Shown here: piece by piece, positions 53,348-64,000 of the stretch
Numbering within the stretch: position 1 is the stretch's first letter
Layout of the letters: each line of letters opens with the position of its first letter
Assembly: GCF_000565175.1 (NCBI RefSeq)
Contig: NZ_CP006681.1
Location: forward strand, 744,001 to 808,000
Length of the DNA stretch: 64,000 nt
Direction of reading: 5' to 3'
DNA from: Spiroplasma culicicola AES-1
GTDB taxonomy: Bacteria > Bacillota_I > Bacilli_A > Mycoplasmatales > Mycoplasmataceae
Made by a program: the position numbers and the translations under genes
Notes under the pieces: generated by a model
What the model was told of the DNA's origin: nothing
The model's input: only the letters and a program-made list of their open reading frames with translations
Databases searched by the model: none

Positions 53348-53497
53348 ATGATAGATTTATTTGCAAATATTTTTATGGGCCTTTGAATAAGTGCTGAAAA
53401 AAAGAGTGAAATTATTAATTTCAAAATTGATAAACTATCTAAAAAACCAACTGTTAAAAATCTTAAAAAAATTGATTTTTTTAGATGTAAGTATTAA
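53348..53497 (+). CDS. Possible small ORF (49 residues)
   Basis: ATG with SD TTGGAGAT 8 bases upstream and a TATAAT before that. It encodes MIDLFANIFMGLWISAEKK followed by a Lys/Ile-rich tail, ending in TAA; Trp is TGA. It stands alone in an 865-base region with no other gene (53087-53951). It could be a remnant of a larger gene. Low certainty. Confidence 0.3.
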
Positions 53498-53915
53498 CAA
53501 TTTAAATTTCTATAAATTTCTATATAACTATAATAAGTGTTTAAAAACAACTTTACTTTTAGAATGATCATCTAAACTATTTAAAATTTTTTATTTTAAT
53601 TTTCAATATTTAAAAACCCAATTAGAATGGGCTTCAAATAAATGCAAAAATATGCAAAATTTAATAAAAAGTTGCAATATACAATTTTATTTGTTATATT
53701 CAATAATGTCCTTTCGGACCACACTTACGGCCAGTTATTGGTTATTACATCACTTTCAAATCAGTAGCTGAAATAACATCCTTTCTTTCGACTTGACTTG
53801 TATCGCTGTCGTAGGTGTTGAGTTGGTATAAGTCTTATTCATTACTCATTCATATCTTTTTAATTATTAGCAAATCAACAATTTAAGATGCATGAAATAT
53901 TGCATTAAAATAATG
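53498..53915. other. Gene-free stretch with a structured block at 53700-53830
   Basis: No frame longer than about 40 codons with an SD is found. From 53708 the base composition rises in GC: a hairpin GTCC-TTTC-GGAC (53708-53719), GGTTATT (53740-53746) that can pair with AATAAC (53771-53776), and CGAC/GTCG (53798-53801 with 53813-53816). The first hairpin and its flank AATAATGTCC resemble the reverse complement of 29473-29490. It may be a small RNA gene; class unknown. Confidence 0.35.
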
Positions 53916-53945
53916 AAAAAAATACTGCCCTGCAGTATTTTTTTA
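53916..53945 (-). terminator. Terminator after the four-helix membrane protein gene
   Basis: AAAAATACTGC-CC-TGCAGTATTTTT stem with T run, 7 bases after the TAA at 53952 on the minus strand. Confidence 0.85.
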
Positions 53946-53951
53946 TCGTTT

Positions 53952-54638
53952 TTAAACCTTTTTATATAATGGTCTATTTAAAATAGAGTGTACTATTAGC
54001 ATAATAAATGGAAAGATTACTCCAAAAATTAGCATAATAAAATTTGAGTTATCTATAAAAGTATATGGTTTTGCAGGATCTAAATAATTATTTTCATCTC
54101 TTGGGTCAACTAAAAGGTTTTTTTCAAAAAACATTTTAATTGTAATATATGCATAAATTAATAGTCCAATAGCAATGACAGTAAATAATTTGACAAATAC
54201 ATCAACTGTTTTTGCCAATTTAACTTTCTTTCAGATTAATAAATTTAAAAGTGACAAAACAGTATTAATTGAAAATAAAATTCCAGCAATTAAAATAAAA
54301 TAGCCCATCAATGCATATCAAACAATAGCTGTATTAATTACAATATCTGTTTGGGCTTCATTTATGTATGAAGTTGAAGCAACTGCATAAAATAAGAAAT
54401 CAAAAAAACCTATATTAATTGTGTCAAGTTGGTCAGAAAGTAAAAAGACTTCATTTTCTTTATTAAAAATTCATGAAAAATAGTCTTGATCACTTTTTAT
54501 ACCAATTATATTAACAGTCAATGTATCACTTGATGCAGTAAAACCAATTAAATAAATGAATAATAGTAAAAATGTAATAACAAAAGCATTTACAATCAGT
54601 AAAGCAATCTTTGCTGGTAATCTGAATTTCATAGGCAT
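53952..54638 (-). CDS. Membrane protein, about four segments
   Basis: A 228-residue protein. Hydrophobic segments lie near residues 10-35, 105-130, 145-165 and 195-215, with a polar loop after the first. The ATG at 54638 has GGGG only 3 bases before it; a second ATG two codons on (54632) has better spacing and may be the true start. Trp codons are TGA. Family not recognised. Confidence 0.6.
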
Positions 54639-54639
54639 T

Positions 54640-54958
54640 TACCCCTCTTATAGATATTATTTTACATTATTTAGATTAAAAAAGACCACTTTTTCAAGTG
54701 GCCTTAAGATTTATGATAAGTGGTCTTATCAAATAAAATGGATAAATGTGTTTTTAATGATGTAAATATAGAATCTTAGTGGGTTTGTCCTATATTCAAA
54801 ATTTTAATGCTATTGTTAATAGAATTCTCTATTAACACTTATATATTACTAATATTTGTTGTAATATGCAACATATTTTTTAAATTATTTATTTATTTTT
54901 ATCAGATATTTATTTATTCTAACTTATTATACACCCATAAGTTTTAATTAATAAAAAA
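54640..54958. other. Gene-free stretch with nested inverted repeats
   Basis: No gene is seen. At 54682-54705 AAGACCACTT pairs with AAGTGGCCTT, and at 54715-54730 GATAAG-TGGT-CTTATC forms a second hairpin; AAGTGGTCTT in the second can also pair with AAGACCACTT in the first. Alternative pairing of this kind could be a double terminator or an attenuator. The remainder is AT-rich without features. Confidence 0.4.
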
Positions 54959-54981
54959 TAAAAAAACCTATCTCTAGGTTT
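54959..54981 (-). terminator. Terminator after the large lipoprotein gene
   Basis: AAAAACCTA-TCTC-TAGGTTTTT, a 9-bp stem directly after the TAA at 54982 on the minus strand. Confidence 0.85.
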
Positions 54982-57351
54982 TTAAGCTAAATGGTCTGGA
55001 TTACTATAGTTATTTCTTACGTGACGATCCCAGTATGCTTTGAATGCATTAACTGTGTTTAAATCACTTCCCAGATTTAGATATAAATAGATTTGTGAGA
55101 CATCAGAATTATAATTACTTGATTTTCATCATTGATCATGGGCTAAAGTATCTAATATTTCTCCATAAGTTGAGACATTTCCCCTCATAATTCTTAATTC
55201 TGGAGAATAAGAGTTTTGTTGAGAAATTAATCCATTTAGATAAATATTTTGTCTTAAAGTTGAAGAACCTCCATCTTTAATTGAGTCTGTAATATGGAAT
55301 GGTTGATAATCTTTTGATAATAATTCATAGAAAGCAATGTCATCATCTTTTTGCTCTCAGTCTGTCACTTTTGGCAAGATATTTCAATTATCATAAACAC
55401 CATCAATTAAATATTTAGTAGAAATATCATAATTTCCAATATTATTTTGCTTAATTTTTCCTGAATTAGTTGGTTCTGGATTAAATAGATCTATTAATTG
55501 TTTTTTTGAACTTTGTAAAATATAATTAATTAACTCTGCAATTCTTCAATCATCATGTGAATTACCAGGTCTATAAAATCCTGCATTTTCATATCATATA
55601 TCGCTGTCAATATCATCAATGTTTTTTATCTCATCTAAATCAAATGGTTCAACTGTTAAAGTATTTGTTCCATTTGGAGTTTCAAATACTAAATTATTAT
55701 CTACTAATGTTTGATTATGTGTTAAATTATATTCTTGTAATAAAGTTTCAAATCGAGGTTTAAAGAAAACATTTTTAAATCCCTTATCACTTATAAATTC
55801 TTCATCACCATTCAATGGATTTTTAGCTCCATCAGGATCATATGATAATTTTGAAGCTTCTTCTTCAGGCATTATTTGATTATAATAATTAACTACTAAT
55901 TGTGAAGTTCCATTAAATCCAAAATTGCGATATGCATCAACATTATTTAAGTTAATTAAAGAACTTTCACCATTTCCCCCCCCATTAATTGAAGGTACAC
56001 GTTTATAAACATTCATTCTTAAACTACCAACAGCAAATGACATTTCTCCAGTATTAATTGCTTTATCATTGTGACTTCATCTAATGACTTTTAATAATTT
56101 TTCATAGACTTCATCAATTTGTGCTCTTGTTAGACCTAAACCAAGTTCTTCTAAATCAATACTGCGATATTGGCTAAATGTACTTTCAATTTCTTTTAAT
56201 TCAGCATTTTCTGTATCATTTAAATAACCTGCATTTAAAATTTGCTTAATTTTTGACATAATTTGACTTCAATATGAAGGCATAATACTATTTGCATAAA
56301 TTAAATCTTCTTCTGTAAATCCACGTTCAGGATTTTTTCGATCTAATAATCCTGTAAATAAAGCGGCAAAGATTCTATTTTTTAATTTAACATCAATATG
56401 GGCAATATTCATACCTTCTGATAAATAAATTGGTTCTTCTAATAATAAATCGTTTAAAGCAGATTCAATAATATCTTTATCTTGAATTAAAATATCATTT
56501 TCAATATCTGAATCAAGTAATAAATTATTGACAAAATCAGTTGCAGAAGGAGTATATGAAAAAATTGATCCTGGAATTGAAGTATCATTTGGATCATAAA
56601 TACCATCTAAGTCAATTAAACTACTACTGTTAACAAAACCTTGATAGACATATCCTCTACCCTTTGTTTGTTCATGTGTTGATTGTTCAACTGGAGTTAA
56701 GGCACTAACTGTCATTGTTGGATCAGTTCTGTGAACTGCTTCGGGAACTGAATTTTCTAAAACTACATTTCCATCTAAATCAACATCAATTTTTTTATTA
56801 ATATTAACTCTTGCATATTTTGGATTTCCTCTACCATTTCACCCAATCAAATCTTCATTTAAAAATGTCACAGAAAGAGATCATTCATTTTCATTTTTTA
56901 ATCATCCACTTGCATTTTTTCCCATTGCTTGTTGTGCTTTTTCTGTATCTTCACTAAATAATTGTGCAAACCCTCATCTTTGAGATTGTCATTGTAATTT
57001 AGAGTTAATTCATCCATATCCAGGAACTTTTGCAGAAATTTGACTTAATAATTGGTTAGCCATAATATATGCTTTTACACTAGCTGTCATAACAGCTCTT
57101 GCAGATGAAGAACCTTCAGTATTTATTCCCAATAATTTCAACAAACTTTCAACTTGGTCTTTTGAAATATTTCCCCCTAATTTAACAGCTGAATCCTTTA
57201 ATTTTTGAGTATTTAATGTTGTAATTGCCAGCATTTTTTCTTGATCTGTATAATCAACAGACATTCCAGCTCCACCTCGACAACTTACAACAACTGATGT
57301 TGAACTTGCAACTAACGATGAAATCATTAATAAATTTAAAAGTTTTTTCAT
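54982..57351 (-). CDS. Large lipoprotein (789 residues)
   Basis: Begins with a typical Mollicute lipoprotein signal, MKKLLNLLMISSLVASS, with lipobox VVSC (Cys27). The rest is a polar, Asn/Asp-rich extracellular protein without an obvious enzyme motif; segments such as GQARWGF-like Trp/Gly clusters and LHDQWWKSSNY-type aromatics suggest binding. Many Trp are TGA. SD AAGGGG is 10 bases upstream. It is probably a surface adhesin or solute-binding lipoprotein; no family is recognised. It follows a membrane protein gene, separated by a hairpin. Confidence 0.75.
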
Positions 57352-57386
57352 GCCCAACACCCCTTATTTTTATTATTATATCAAAA

Positions 57387-57413
57387 AAAGAAACACTAAA
57401 ATTGTGTTTCTTT
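57387..57413 (-). terminator. Hairpin between membrane protein and lipoprotein genes
   Basis: AAAGAAACAC pairs with GTGTTTCTTT around a 7-base loop, with a T run on the minus strand. It is a terminator for the 57433-58158 gene, so the lipoprotein gene needs its own promoter or read-through. Confidence 0.75.
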
Positions 57414-57432
57414 GTTCCTAAAAGATAATTAG

Positions 57433-58158
57433 TTATTCATCTTTTCTTGAAGACTTTTGCTCAATTCTTTCAATTTTGGCAGCTCTTCTTCTTTCTTTTC
57501 AATCATTAATTTTTTGACCCAAGTAGTTAAAATATCTTTTAATTTGACGTCCAATTCAAGCAAGAACCATACCAATAGTTCACATAATAATAATTAAAGC
57601 AAAGACACATCCAACTCCATAATATAAAAAAGCAGATATACCCCCAATTCGTGAAGCCAAATTATTGGTAAATGTTCCTGGAATTGCAGCTCATGTATGT
57701 TGAGGCAAAATTCCTCCTCCACCCAGGTAGCTTAAAATCCCTGGAATTAGTAAAAAAACGACAGCAATTCCAGAAAAATGAATAAATTTAGATCATTTTA
57801 AATATTTTTCTTTGGGAATTTCAATAAATTTATCACTTAATCTTTCTTGGATAAATCAATTAGCAAAGGTAAAGTATAAAACTGGAATTATAGGAATTAT
57901 AGGAATAAATCCTATAATTGTTGCTGCAAAAATAAAACCTTGAGCTGAATTTGGTTCACTTCTTGATTGGCCTAATAATGAATGAAGACCATTAATTCAA
58001 TAATAAAACCCAGAGTTTTGATGAGGAACAAATAATGTCATTAGTAGCATTAACATTTGAAAAAGAAATAATGCAATTATAATGAAACACATTCAAAAAA
58101 TCTTGTATAAACGTCTGTATGGCTTTAATTTAATTAAAAAGACACTAAATTTTTTCAT
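57433..58158 (-). CDS. Membrane protein with basic C-terminal tail
   Basis: A 241-residue protein. Four hydrophobic segments are visible (near 20-42, 75-95, 125-148 and 175-200), with an extracellular loop carrying LGGGGILPQHTW, and a strongly basic C terminus (WKERRRAAKIERIEQ). SD AGGGGGAAAA precedes the ATG. No family is recognised. Confidence 0.6.
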
Positions 58159-58276
58159 TTTTCCCCCTATTTAAATAACATTATTATTTTAATGTATTTT
58201 AAGTCTATAAATTAACTAAATTTGTATAAATAATCTTTTTTGACTATACAATTAAAAGTGATAAAGGACTGATTAT

Positions 58277-59158
58277 ATGAATGTATTTAGAGTTACACCA
58301 AGAGGTTTTTGCTTAGGTGTTGTAAAATCAATTAAAATGGCAAAAGAAGCTTTAAAACAATATCCTGATAAAAATATTTATATGATTGGTCTACTTGTAC
58401 ACAACAAAATTGTTGTTAAAGAATTAGAAGAACAAGGGATTAAAGTAATTGATGATTGAAAAAAATCGCGCTTAGAAATCATTAAAACAATTCCTAAAGA
58501 TAGTGTTGTTGTTTTTTCAGCTCATGGAACTAATATGGAAGTTGTTAAAGCAGCAGCAGAACTTGGATTAATTTGTGTTGATACAAAATGTGAATGAGTT
58601 TTAGAAACTGAGGTCTTAATCAAAAAATATTTACAAGATGACTATCAAGTAATTTTTATAGGAAAACATCATCACCCTGAAACAATTGCTTTAACAAGTA
58701 TTGATCAAAATAATGTACATCTTGTTACTAATATTGAAGAGGTTGAATTATTAAATCTTGATAGTGATAAAATCTTTATTACAAATCAAACTACTCTTTC
58801 AATTTTAGATACACAAGTAATTTACAATGCGATCAAACAAAAATATCCCCAAAGTTTATATAAAAATGATATTTGTGAAGCCACATTAGTTAGACAACAA
58901 GCAGTATTAGATTTAGATCCCAATAAAATAGATTTATTATATGTTGTTGGTGATGAAAGAAGTAATAATACTTTGAAATTAGTTGAATTAAGTGAACAAA
59001 AAGGCATTAAAACTTTAAGAATTGATTCTAAAGAGGACATTGATTTAGAAGACTTAAAAAATATTGAAACAGTTGCAGTTACAGCTGGGGCTTCTACTTC
59101 AAGTATTGTGCAAAATAATGTGATCAGATATTTAGAAGCTCTTGAAATAGAAAAATAA
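58277..59158 (+). CDS. ispH: 4-hydroxy-3-methylbut-2-enyl diphosphate reductase
   Basis: A 293-residue IspH/LytB with the three iron-sulfur Cys (12 in GFCLGV, 105 in DTKCEW, 200 in DICEAT) and the conserved HHHPET and VVGDERSNNT motifs. It makes IPP and DMAPP in the last step of the MEP pathway. SD AAAGGA precedes the ATG. It is a single gene with its own terminator. Many mycoplasmas lack this pathway, but it is known in spiroplasmas and relatives. Its product DMAPP is the substrate of MiaA at 28.3 kb. Confidence 0.95.
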
Positions 59159-59185
59159 AAAATACCTTTTAAAAGGTATTTTTTT
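59157..59185 (+). terminator. Terminator after ispH (bidirectional)
   Basis: AAAATACCTTTTAAAAGGTATTTTT, an uninterrupted stem with A/T runs on both sides, also ending the convergent Nif3-like gene. Confidence 0.9.
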
Positions 59186-59978
59186 AAACATATCTAAATG
59201 TATTTCTAATATCAAAAGCATAAACATTTACTTCATCATTAAATGTTTTGTAAATTTTATTTTTAATATCATCAATAAAGTGGTTTTCCATGTAATGACC
59301 TAAAATGAACATATCAATATTATTTTGGTCTGCATATAATCACTCATTTCATTTAGCATCCCCAGTAATAAATACACAATCTGTCAATTGCATATTTAGC
59401 ATTGTATCTGCTCCTGAACCTGGTGTTAAATAAAATTTTGAAACAAATTTTTCTAAATCTGAATTTTTAGTTAAAAGTGTGTTTTTTCTTCCAAAAATAA
59501 ATTTTAGCTTTTCAATTAATTCATTAAGAGTAACTTCTCTTAATAGTTTAATTTTAAATCCTTCATTTAATTCACCAAATTTTTCATGTGATTTAATATT
59601 TAATTGACTCTCTAACAATTCAATTAAATTTTGTGATTCACTACTATCATAATTTGTATGAATTGAAAAAATCTGAATTTCATGCTCAAGACATAAATCA
59701 TAAATTCTTTTCTTAGCAGGATTTAACATTTCTTCTTCTAAAGTTTTAAAAATAAATGGATGACGTGAAATGATAAAATTTGATTTTAATTCAATTGCTT
59801 TTTGCACAACTTCAGTTGTAACGTCTAAGCACACAACAATATTTTCAATTTCATCTTGACTTGCAAGATTATAAACTTCTTCTAATTGTAAACCCACTGT
59901 ATCTCATTCTGCTGCTTTAGATTGCGGAAAAAGATCGTTTAAATAATTCATTAAATTATTTGCTTTAATTTTTGACAT
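59184..59978 (-). CDS. Nif3-like dinuclear metal centre protein
   Basis: A 264-residue member of the NIF3/YqfO family: WDTVGLQLE near the N terminus, FIISRHPFIFK with a metal-binding His, IHTNYDSS, and a late GHYMENHF. Slightly short, lacking the insert domain of YqfO. It starts directly after the trmK stop, a conserved gene pair in Firmicutes and Mollicutes. Biochemical role is unsettled. Confidence 0.9.
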
Positions 59979-60665
59979 TTATCTAGTCTCCTTTTTAAGC
60001 ATTTTAGAAATTAATTTCTGTTTTTGCTTAAGTAGTTTAACTTTCTTTTCTTTTTTAGGAATTTGTTTAATCAATTCCATAATTTTTTGTTCTTCACTCA
60101 TTCATTTTTGAACAAATAATTGATTTGTAGTGTCTTTTTTAAGAATTGGACCAAACAATAAATCTTGTTTTGATTTAATTTTTTGGCCTGCAAATTTATT
60201 TATTTTAATGATTTCATAAATAATTTCATTATCAATAATAATGCTTTCAGATTCAATGAAATATTTTTTTTGTTTTGCCCATTGTCTAATTGGTTCAACT
60301 CCAGTATTTGAAGAAATAATATAACAATCAATATTGTTATTATCCATCTTTAAAATATCTAGAATTGTAGTTGAACCCATTCCTGCAATAATACAAGAAT
60401 TAATTTTAATATCTTGTTCTTTTGTTCATTCGATTCCATTTGCCAAAATTGTTTCAACTTTATCTTTAACCCCAAAACTTAAAATATTATTTTTAGCTGT
60501 TTGTAAGGGTTTTTCATTAATATCTGTTGCATAAATTTTAACTGCTTTTGAATCTTTTGCCAAATATATAGACAGATAAGCATGATCGGTTCCAATATCT
60601 GCTACAACTTCACCATATGATACCATACTTGCAATTGCAAATAGTCTTGGTGTTAAAAAACTCAT
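59979..60665 (-). CDS. trmK: tRNA (adenine22-N1)-methyltransferase
   Basis: A 228-residue TrmK with VVADIGTDHAYLSIYLA (motif I) and IIAGMGSTTILDIL, characteristic of the family. It uses SAM to methylate A22 of tRNA. It follows rpoD by 7 bases and precedes the Nif3-like gene, the usual dnaG-rpoD-trmK-nif3 order. Confidence 0.93.
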
Positions 60666-60672
60666 TAAAAGA

Positions 60673-62094
60673 TTAACCTTTAAAGAAATCTCTTAAAACT
60701 TTAGCTTTTGGATTTGAAGCTGACGGTTTGAATTTACGAATTGTTTTTGCTTCAATTTGTCTAATTCTTTCACGTGTAACTTTTAATTCTTTTCCAACTT
60801 CTTCTAAAGTTTTTGGTGAGTCATATTTTGATAAATGCAATTGAATCATTGGATTTGCATATCTTTGAATTTTTTCAATTGATGTATCATAATGAATATC
60901 TAATTTTGAAATAGTATCTCTTAATTCTTGATAAGTATCATCTTCGCAATCTTCTGCAAGACGAACTAAAGTTCTTAATTTTGTAGGTAAAATTCCAAAA
61001 CGCATTCTAATAACTTTTTCTTCTCTTGGTTGTAAGATTTCTGCAAAAACATCATCAATTACTTCTCTTAATGCTTCTTTTTCTGCATATTCATCTGGAG
61101 ATGAAATATCTTTATCCTCAACAAAGTCTCCAAAGTGAGTGTCATCTTCATCTCCAAATGGTTTTTCTAAACTAACTGGTTCAATTGATAATTTTTTGAT
61201 TTCAATAACTTTTTGAGGTGTAATTCCTTTACCAAATTTTTTGGCCACTTCTTTTGAAGTAGGTTCTCTTCCTAATTCTTGAGTTAATTGTCTTTCAATT
61301 CTTGCCAATTTGTTAATAGTTTCAACCATATGAACTGGAATACGAATTGTTCTTGCTTGATCTGCAATCGCTCTTGTAATTGCTTGACGAATTCATCATG
61401 TTGCATATGTTGAGAATTTAAACCCTTTAGTATAGTCAAATTTATCAACAGCTTTCATTAAACCAATATTTCCCTCTTCGATTAAATCTGCAAAATCTAA
61501 TCCACGATTTAAATGTTTTCTTGCAACAGAAATTACAAGTTTTAAGTTAGAAGTAATTAATTTATCTCTTCCTTCTTTTGCAATGTCAGGATCTGAATCT
61601 TCTAACATTTTTGCATATTCAACTTCTTCATCTTTTGTTAAGATTTTTGATGAACCAATTTGATTAAAGTAAGATTTAATAATGTCTTGGATCTTAGTTT
61701 CATTACTAATTCCCCCAACTCTGTATTTAACAGGTCCATTATTTTCATTTGCTTTCTTTAAATCTTTTTGTGCTTTTTTTCTCTTAGCAAATCCTTCTGC
61801 TAATTCACTTGCAGATTCACCATCTTCTTCATCATCTGATTCTTCTTCATCGTCATCTGCTGCTAAACTTTCTAAGTCTTCTTCATCTAATAATTCATCT
61901 GTAAAAGTAACATTTTTATTTGCTAACTCTTGAAATAGTTCTCCTATTTCATCATCTTCAACATCTCTAAACTTTTTAAAAATAACTTCTTGAATTTCTT
62001 CTTGTGAAATTTCATTGTCATTCTTTTCTAAATAGTTAAAAAGATATTCCTTAAATTCTTCCATTGTTTCAAATTTTTTAATATTAATTGCCAT
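60673..62094 (-). CDS. rpoD: RNA polymerase primary sigma factor
   Basis: A 473-residue sigma-70. An acidic N-terminal part ([15 protein letters not shown]) precedes region 2 ([36 protein letters not shown]) and region 4.2 ([16 protein letters not shown]). The ATG at 62094 is chosen because GGAGG stands 8 bases upstream; the in-frame GTG five codons earlier overlaps that SD. Trp in region 2 is partly TGA. It recognises the TATAAT-type promoters seen in the window. Confidence 0.97.
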
Positions 62095-62096
62095 GT

Positions 62097-64000
62097 TTAA
62101 TTCCTCCACTTGTCTTCCAATTTTTTAATTGACTTCATTAATTCTTCAATTCGAATTAAATAAGTCATTTTTAATTGATGATCAATTGTTTCTTTCATTT
62201 TTAATTGATATTCTTCAACTTCTGTTCATAGACTATATATTTCAATTGTTCTAAACATATCTTCAATACGTTCAGCTGCTTTATTTTCTGCTTTTGCTAA
62301 AAATAAAATATTGTTTAATTGAAAAATGAGTTCATATAACTTCTTGTCGATTTTTGCTAATTCACTGGCAATGAGTTCAAAATCATTACCACTGTATGAA
62401 TTTTGTTTATACTTTTCAATAATAAATTTTGCAATAATACGAATATTTTTATTGAAAAATTTATTAATATTATTTTCAATCAATTCAAGATACTCATCAC
62501 TTTTTAAGAGTTCTAAAATGATTGATGCTTCTGATAAATTCTTTGAAAATTTTGATTTATTAATTGCATTAAAAATATTTTGTGTTTTCAAATCATTATT
62601 TACAGTTGGTTTATTTTCTGGTGTACTAACATGATTTTCCACAGGTTCATAATAGCCATCCATATGAAAACCATCATCAACATAATCTGCATCATTTGGA
62701 ATATACATTTGTTCAACAAAGTCATCCATTGGTTGATGCGCTTCTACTGGTTGATTTAAAGATATTCCTTTATTTTTGACCATAGTCATAATAGTTTCAC
62801 GATCGATATTTGTAATTTGACTTAATTTGTTAATTGAAATGTCACGCATAATTTGACTTTGCTCATGATTTATTAAATCCACAATTTTATTTACAAATTC
62901 TTGAATATTTAGTGAATCATTGAGATTTAAGTCTTTTTTAAAGAACTCAATTGCAAAGTCAATTGGATGTAATGCATTTTCAATCATTTGAGTAATTAAG
63001 TTTTTTTCACCAGCCACCACAAGTTCATCGGGATCTTTATTGGTTTGGTTATAAATAATAGTAACATTAATTTTTTTATCCATTAAAAACATTGCTGTTT
63101 TTAATGCAGCATTTACTCCTGCTTTATCTCCATCAAGAAATAATTTAAAGTTTTTAGTAACTTTTGACAACAGCTTAACATGAAAATCTGTAAAGCTTGT
63201 TCCCATAATTGCAATTGCATTATTAATATTAATTCTTTGCAAACTAATAACATCCATGAAACCTTCAAGAATTAAAACTTCATTTTTAATCCTAATATCT
63301 TTTTTAGCATTATAGAAATTATAGGCCAGTTGTGATTTTTTAAAGATTAAGTTTTCAATACTATTTTTATATTTTGGTTCATCTCCTTCAAGAAAAGCTC
63401 TTCCAGAGAACCCAATTACATTATTTTCTTCATCACATATTGGAAATATAATACGTTTTTCAAAAAAACACTTATTTGAAACACCTTTTGAATAAATCAA
63501 ACCAGATGCTGCAATTATTTTTTTATCATATCCCATTTTAATCAAATAATCATATAAACTAACTTCACTAGGACAATATCCAATGTCAAACTTTGACAGT
63601 TCATTTTTAACAATTTTTCTTGTATTTAAATAACTTCTTGCTCGTTTTGCATAATTGGAAATCATCATTCCAGTAAAGAAGTTTACAGCTTCTTTATTAA
63701 TATTGAATAATTTAGCTTCTTCTGATGTAAATTTTGGTTTATCATCAAATTCTTTTAATCCATCAATTTTAATTTTGTATTCTTTTGCAATTAAACTAAC
63801 TGCTTTAAAGAATGTTACATTGTTAAATTCTTGAACAAATGTGATTACATTTCCCCCAGTTCCACAAACAAAACATTTAAAAATGCGTTTGTCGGGAGAA
63901 ATATGCATTGATGGGTCTGAATCATCATGGAATGGACAAACAGAAAGATAGTTTCGCCCTTTTTTTTGAATATCAATATATTTTCCAATGACATCAACTA
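62097..64000 (-). CDS. dnaG: DNA primase (5' end outside the window)
   Basis: 634 codons are visible, ending at TAA 62097, 2 bases before rpoD. The visible N-terminal part has the zinc motif CPFH...CFVCG, then the TOPRIM core ([25 protein letters not shown]). Only the first few residues are missing. It synthesises primers for replication. The stop is reached after two in-frame TGA (Trp) codons. Confidence 0.95.

Noticed and set aside
60673-64000. Many genes look frameshifted or broken by stops (rpoD, dnaG, miaA, permeases, restriction genes).
   Set aside because: All the breaks are TGA in positions where Trp is expected or acceptable, and frames continue unchanged. This is genetic code 4, not decay.

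Overview
The window comes from a wall-less, AT-rich Mollicute of the Spiroplasma/Mesoplasma/Entomoplasma group. TGA must be read as tryptophan (genetic code 4) in nearly every gene; under the standard code rpoD, dnaG, ispH, miaA, the transporters and the restriction genes would all be broken. Sugar PTS genes are abundant, promoters are short and T-rich, overlapping TAATG junctions are common, and the C5 methyltransferase resembles the spiroplasma enzyme M.SssI. All protein coordinates below use code 4.

Layout. 1-6.9 kb (minus strand): a scavenging operon with an alpha-L-fucosidase, PTS EIIB, EIIA and EIIC of the lactose/cellobiose family, a MupG-type (DUF871) 6-phospho-glycosidase, an RpiR/MurR regulator, a BadF-type sugar kinase and two small membrane proteins. 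7.1-14.2 kb: a glucose-family EIIABC with a GH1 6-phospho-beta-glycosidase, lacA/lacB, a DeoR-family LacR-like repressor, and a divergent class II aldolase, together a tagatose-6-phosphate route with inverted-repeat operators. 14.3-21.4 kb: a GlcNAc/glucose-type EIICB, an AgaS-like isomerase, two paralogous DeoR regulators sharing a 138-bp identical tract, and between them a tandem array of three small coiled-coil protein genes whose relatives lie at 14.3 and 42.6 kb. 21.4-30.1 kb: a possible structured RNA, a membrane-anchored zinc metalloprotease, tRNA-Gly, an ABC transporter, an acetyltransferase, a second RpiR regulator, miaA and a conserved hypothetical protein.

30.2-39.9 kb is the accessory highlight, a two-sided restriction-modification island. 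The plus-strand arm is an HNH endonuclease translationally coupled to an M.SssI-like C5 methyltransferase. The divergent minus-strand arm is an HNH protein, a DUF262 (GmrSD/ParB-like) protein, a MutL/MORC-type GHKL ATPase, a Z1 ATPase and a DUF4420 PD-(D/E)XK-family protein. The minus-arm genes are packed with overlaps or gaps of at most 16 bp and both arms share one 103-bp promoter region. The most economical reading is one ATP-dependent multi-effector restriction system protected by one methyltransferase.

40-64 kb is mostly core: an amino-acid permease with a 28-codon leader peptide and terminator-like leader, GNAT, rpsO, a DUF3137/LemA pair, a LicA-like kinase, a GH18 chitinase-like lipoprotein, a methyltransferase, mtnN, a NadD-YqeK fusion, a HAD phosphatase, large unknown and lipoprotein genes, ispH, nif3-like, trmK, rpoD and dnaG (cut by the window end). 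Four A/T homopolymers of 16-17 bases lie upstream of two PTS genes, the metalloprotease gene and one array gene, and look like phase-variable promoter elements.
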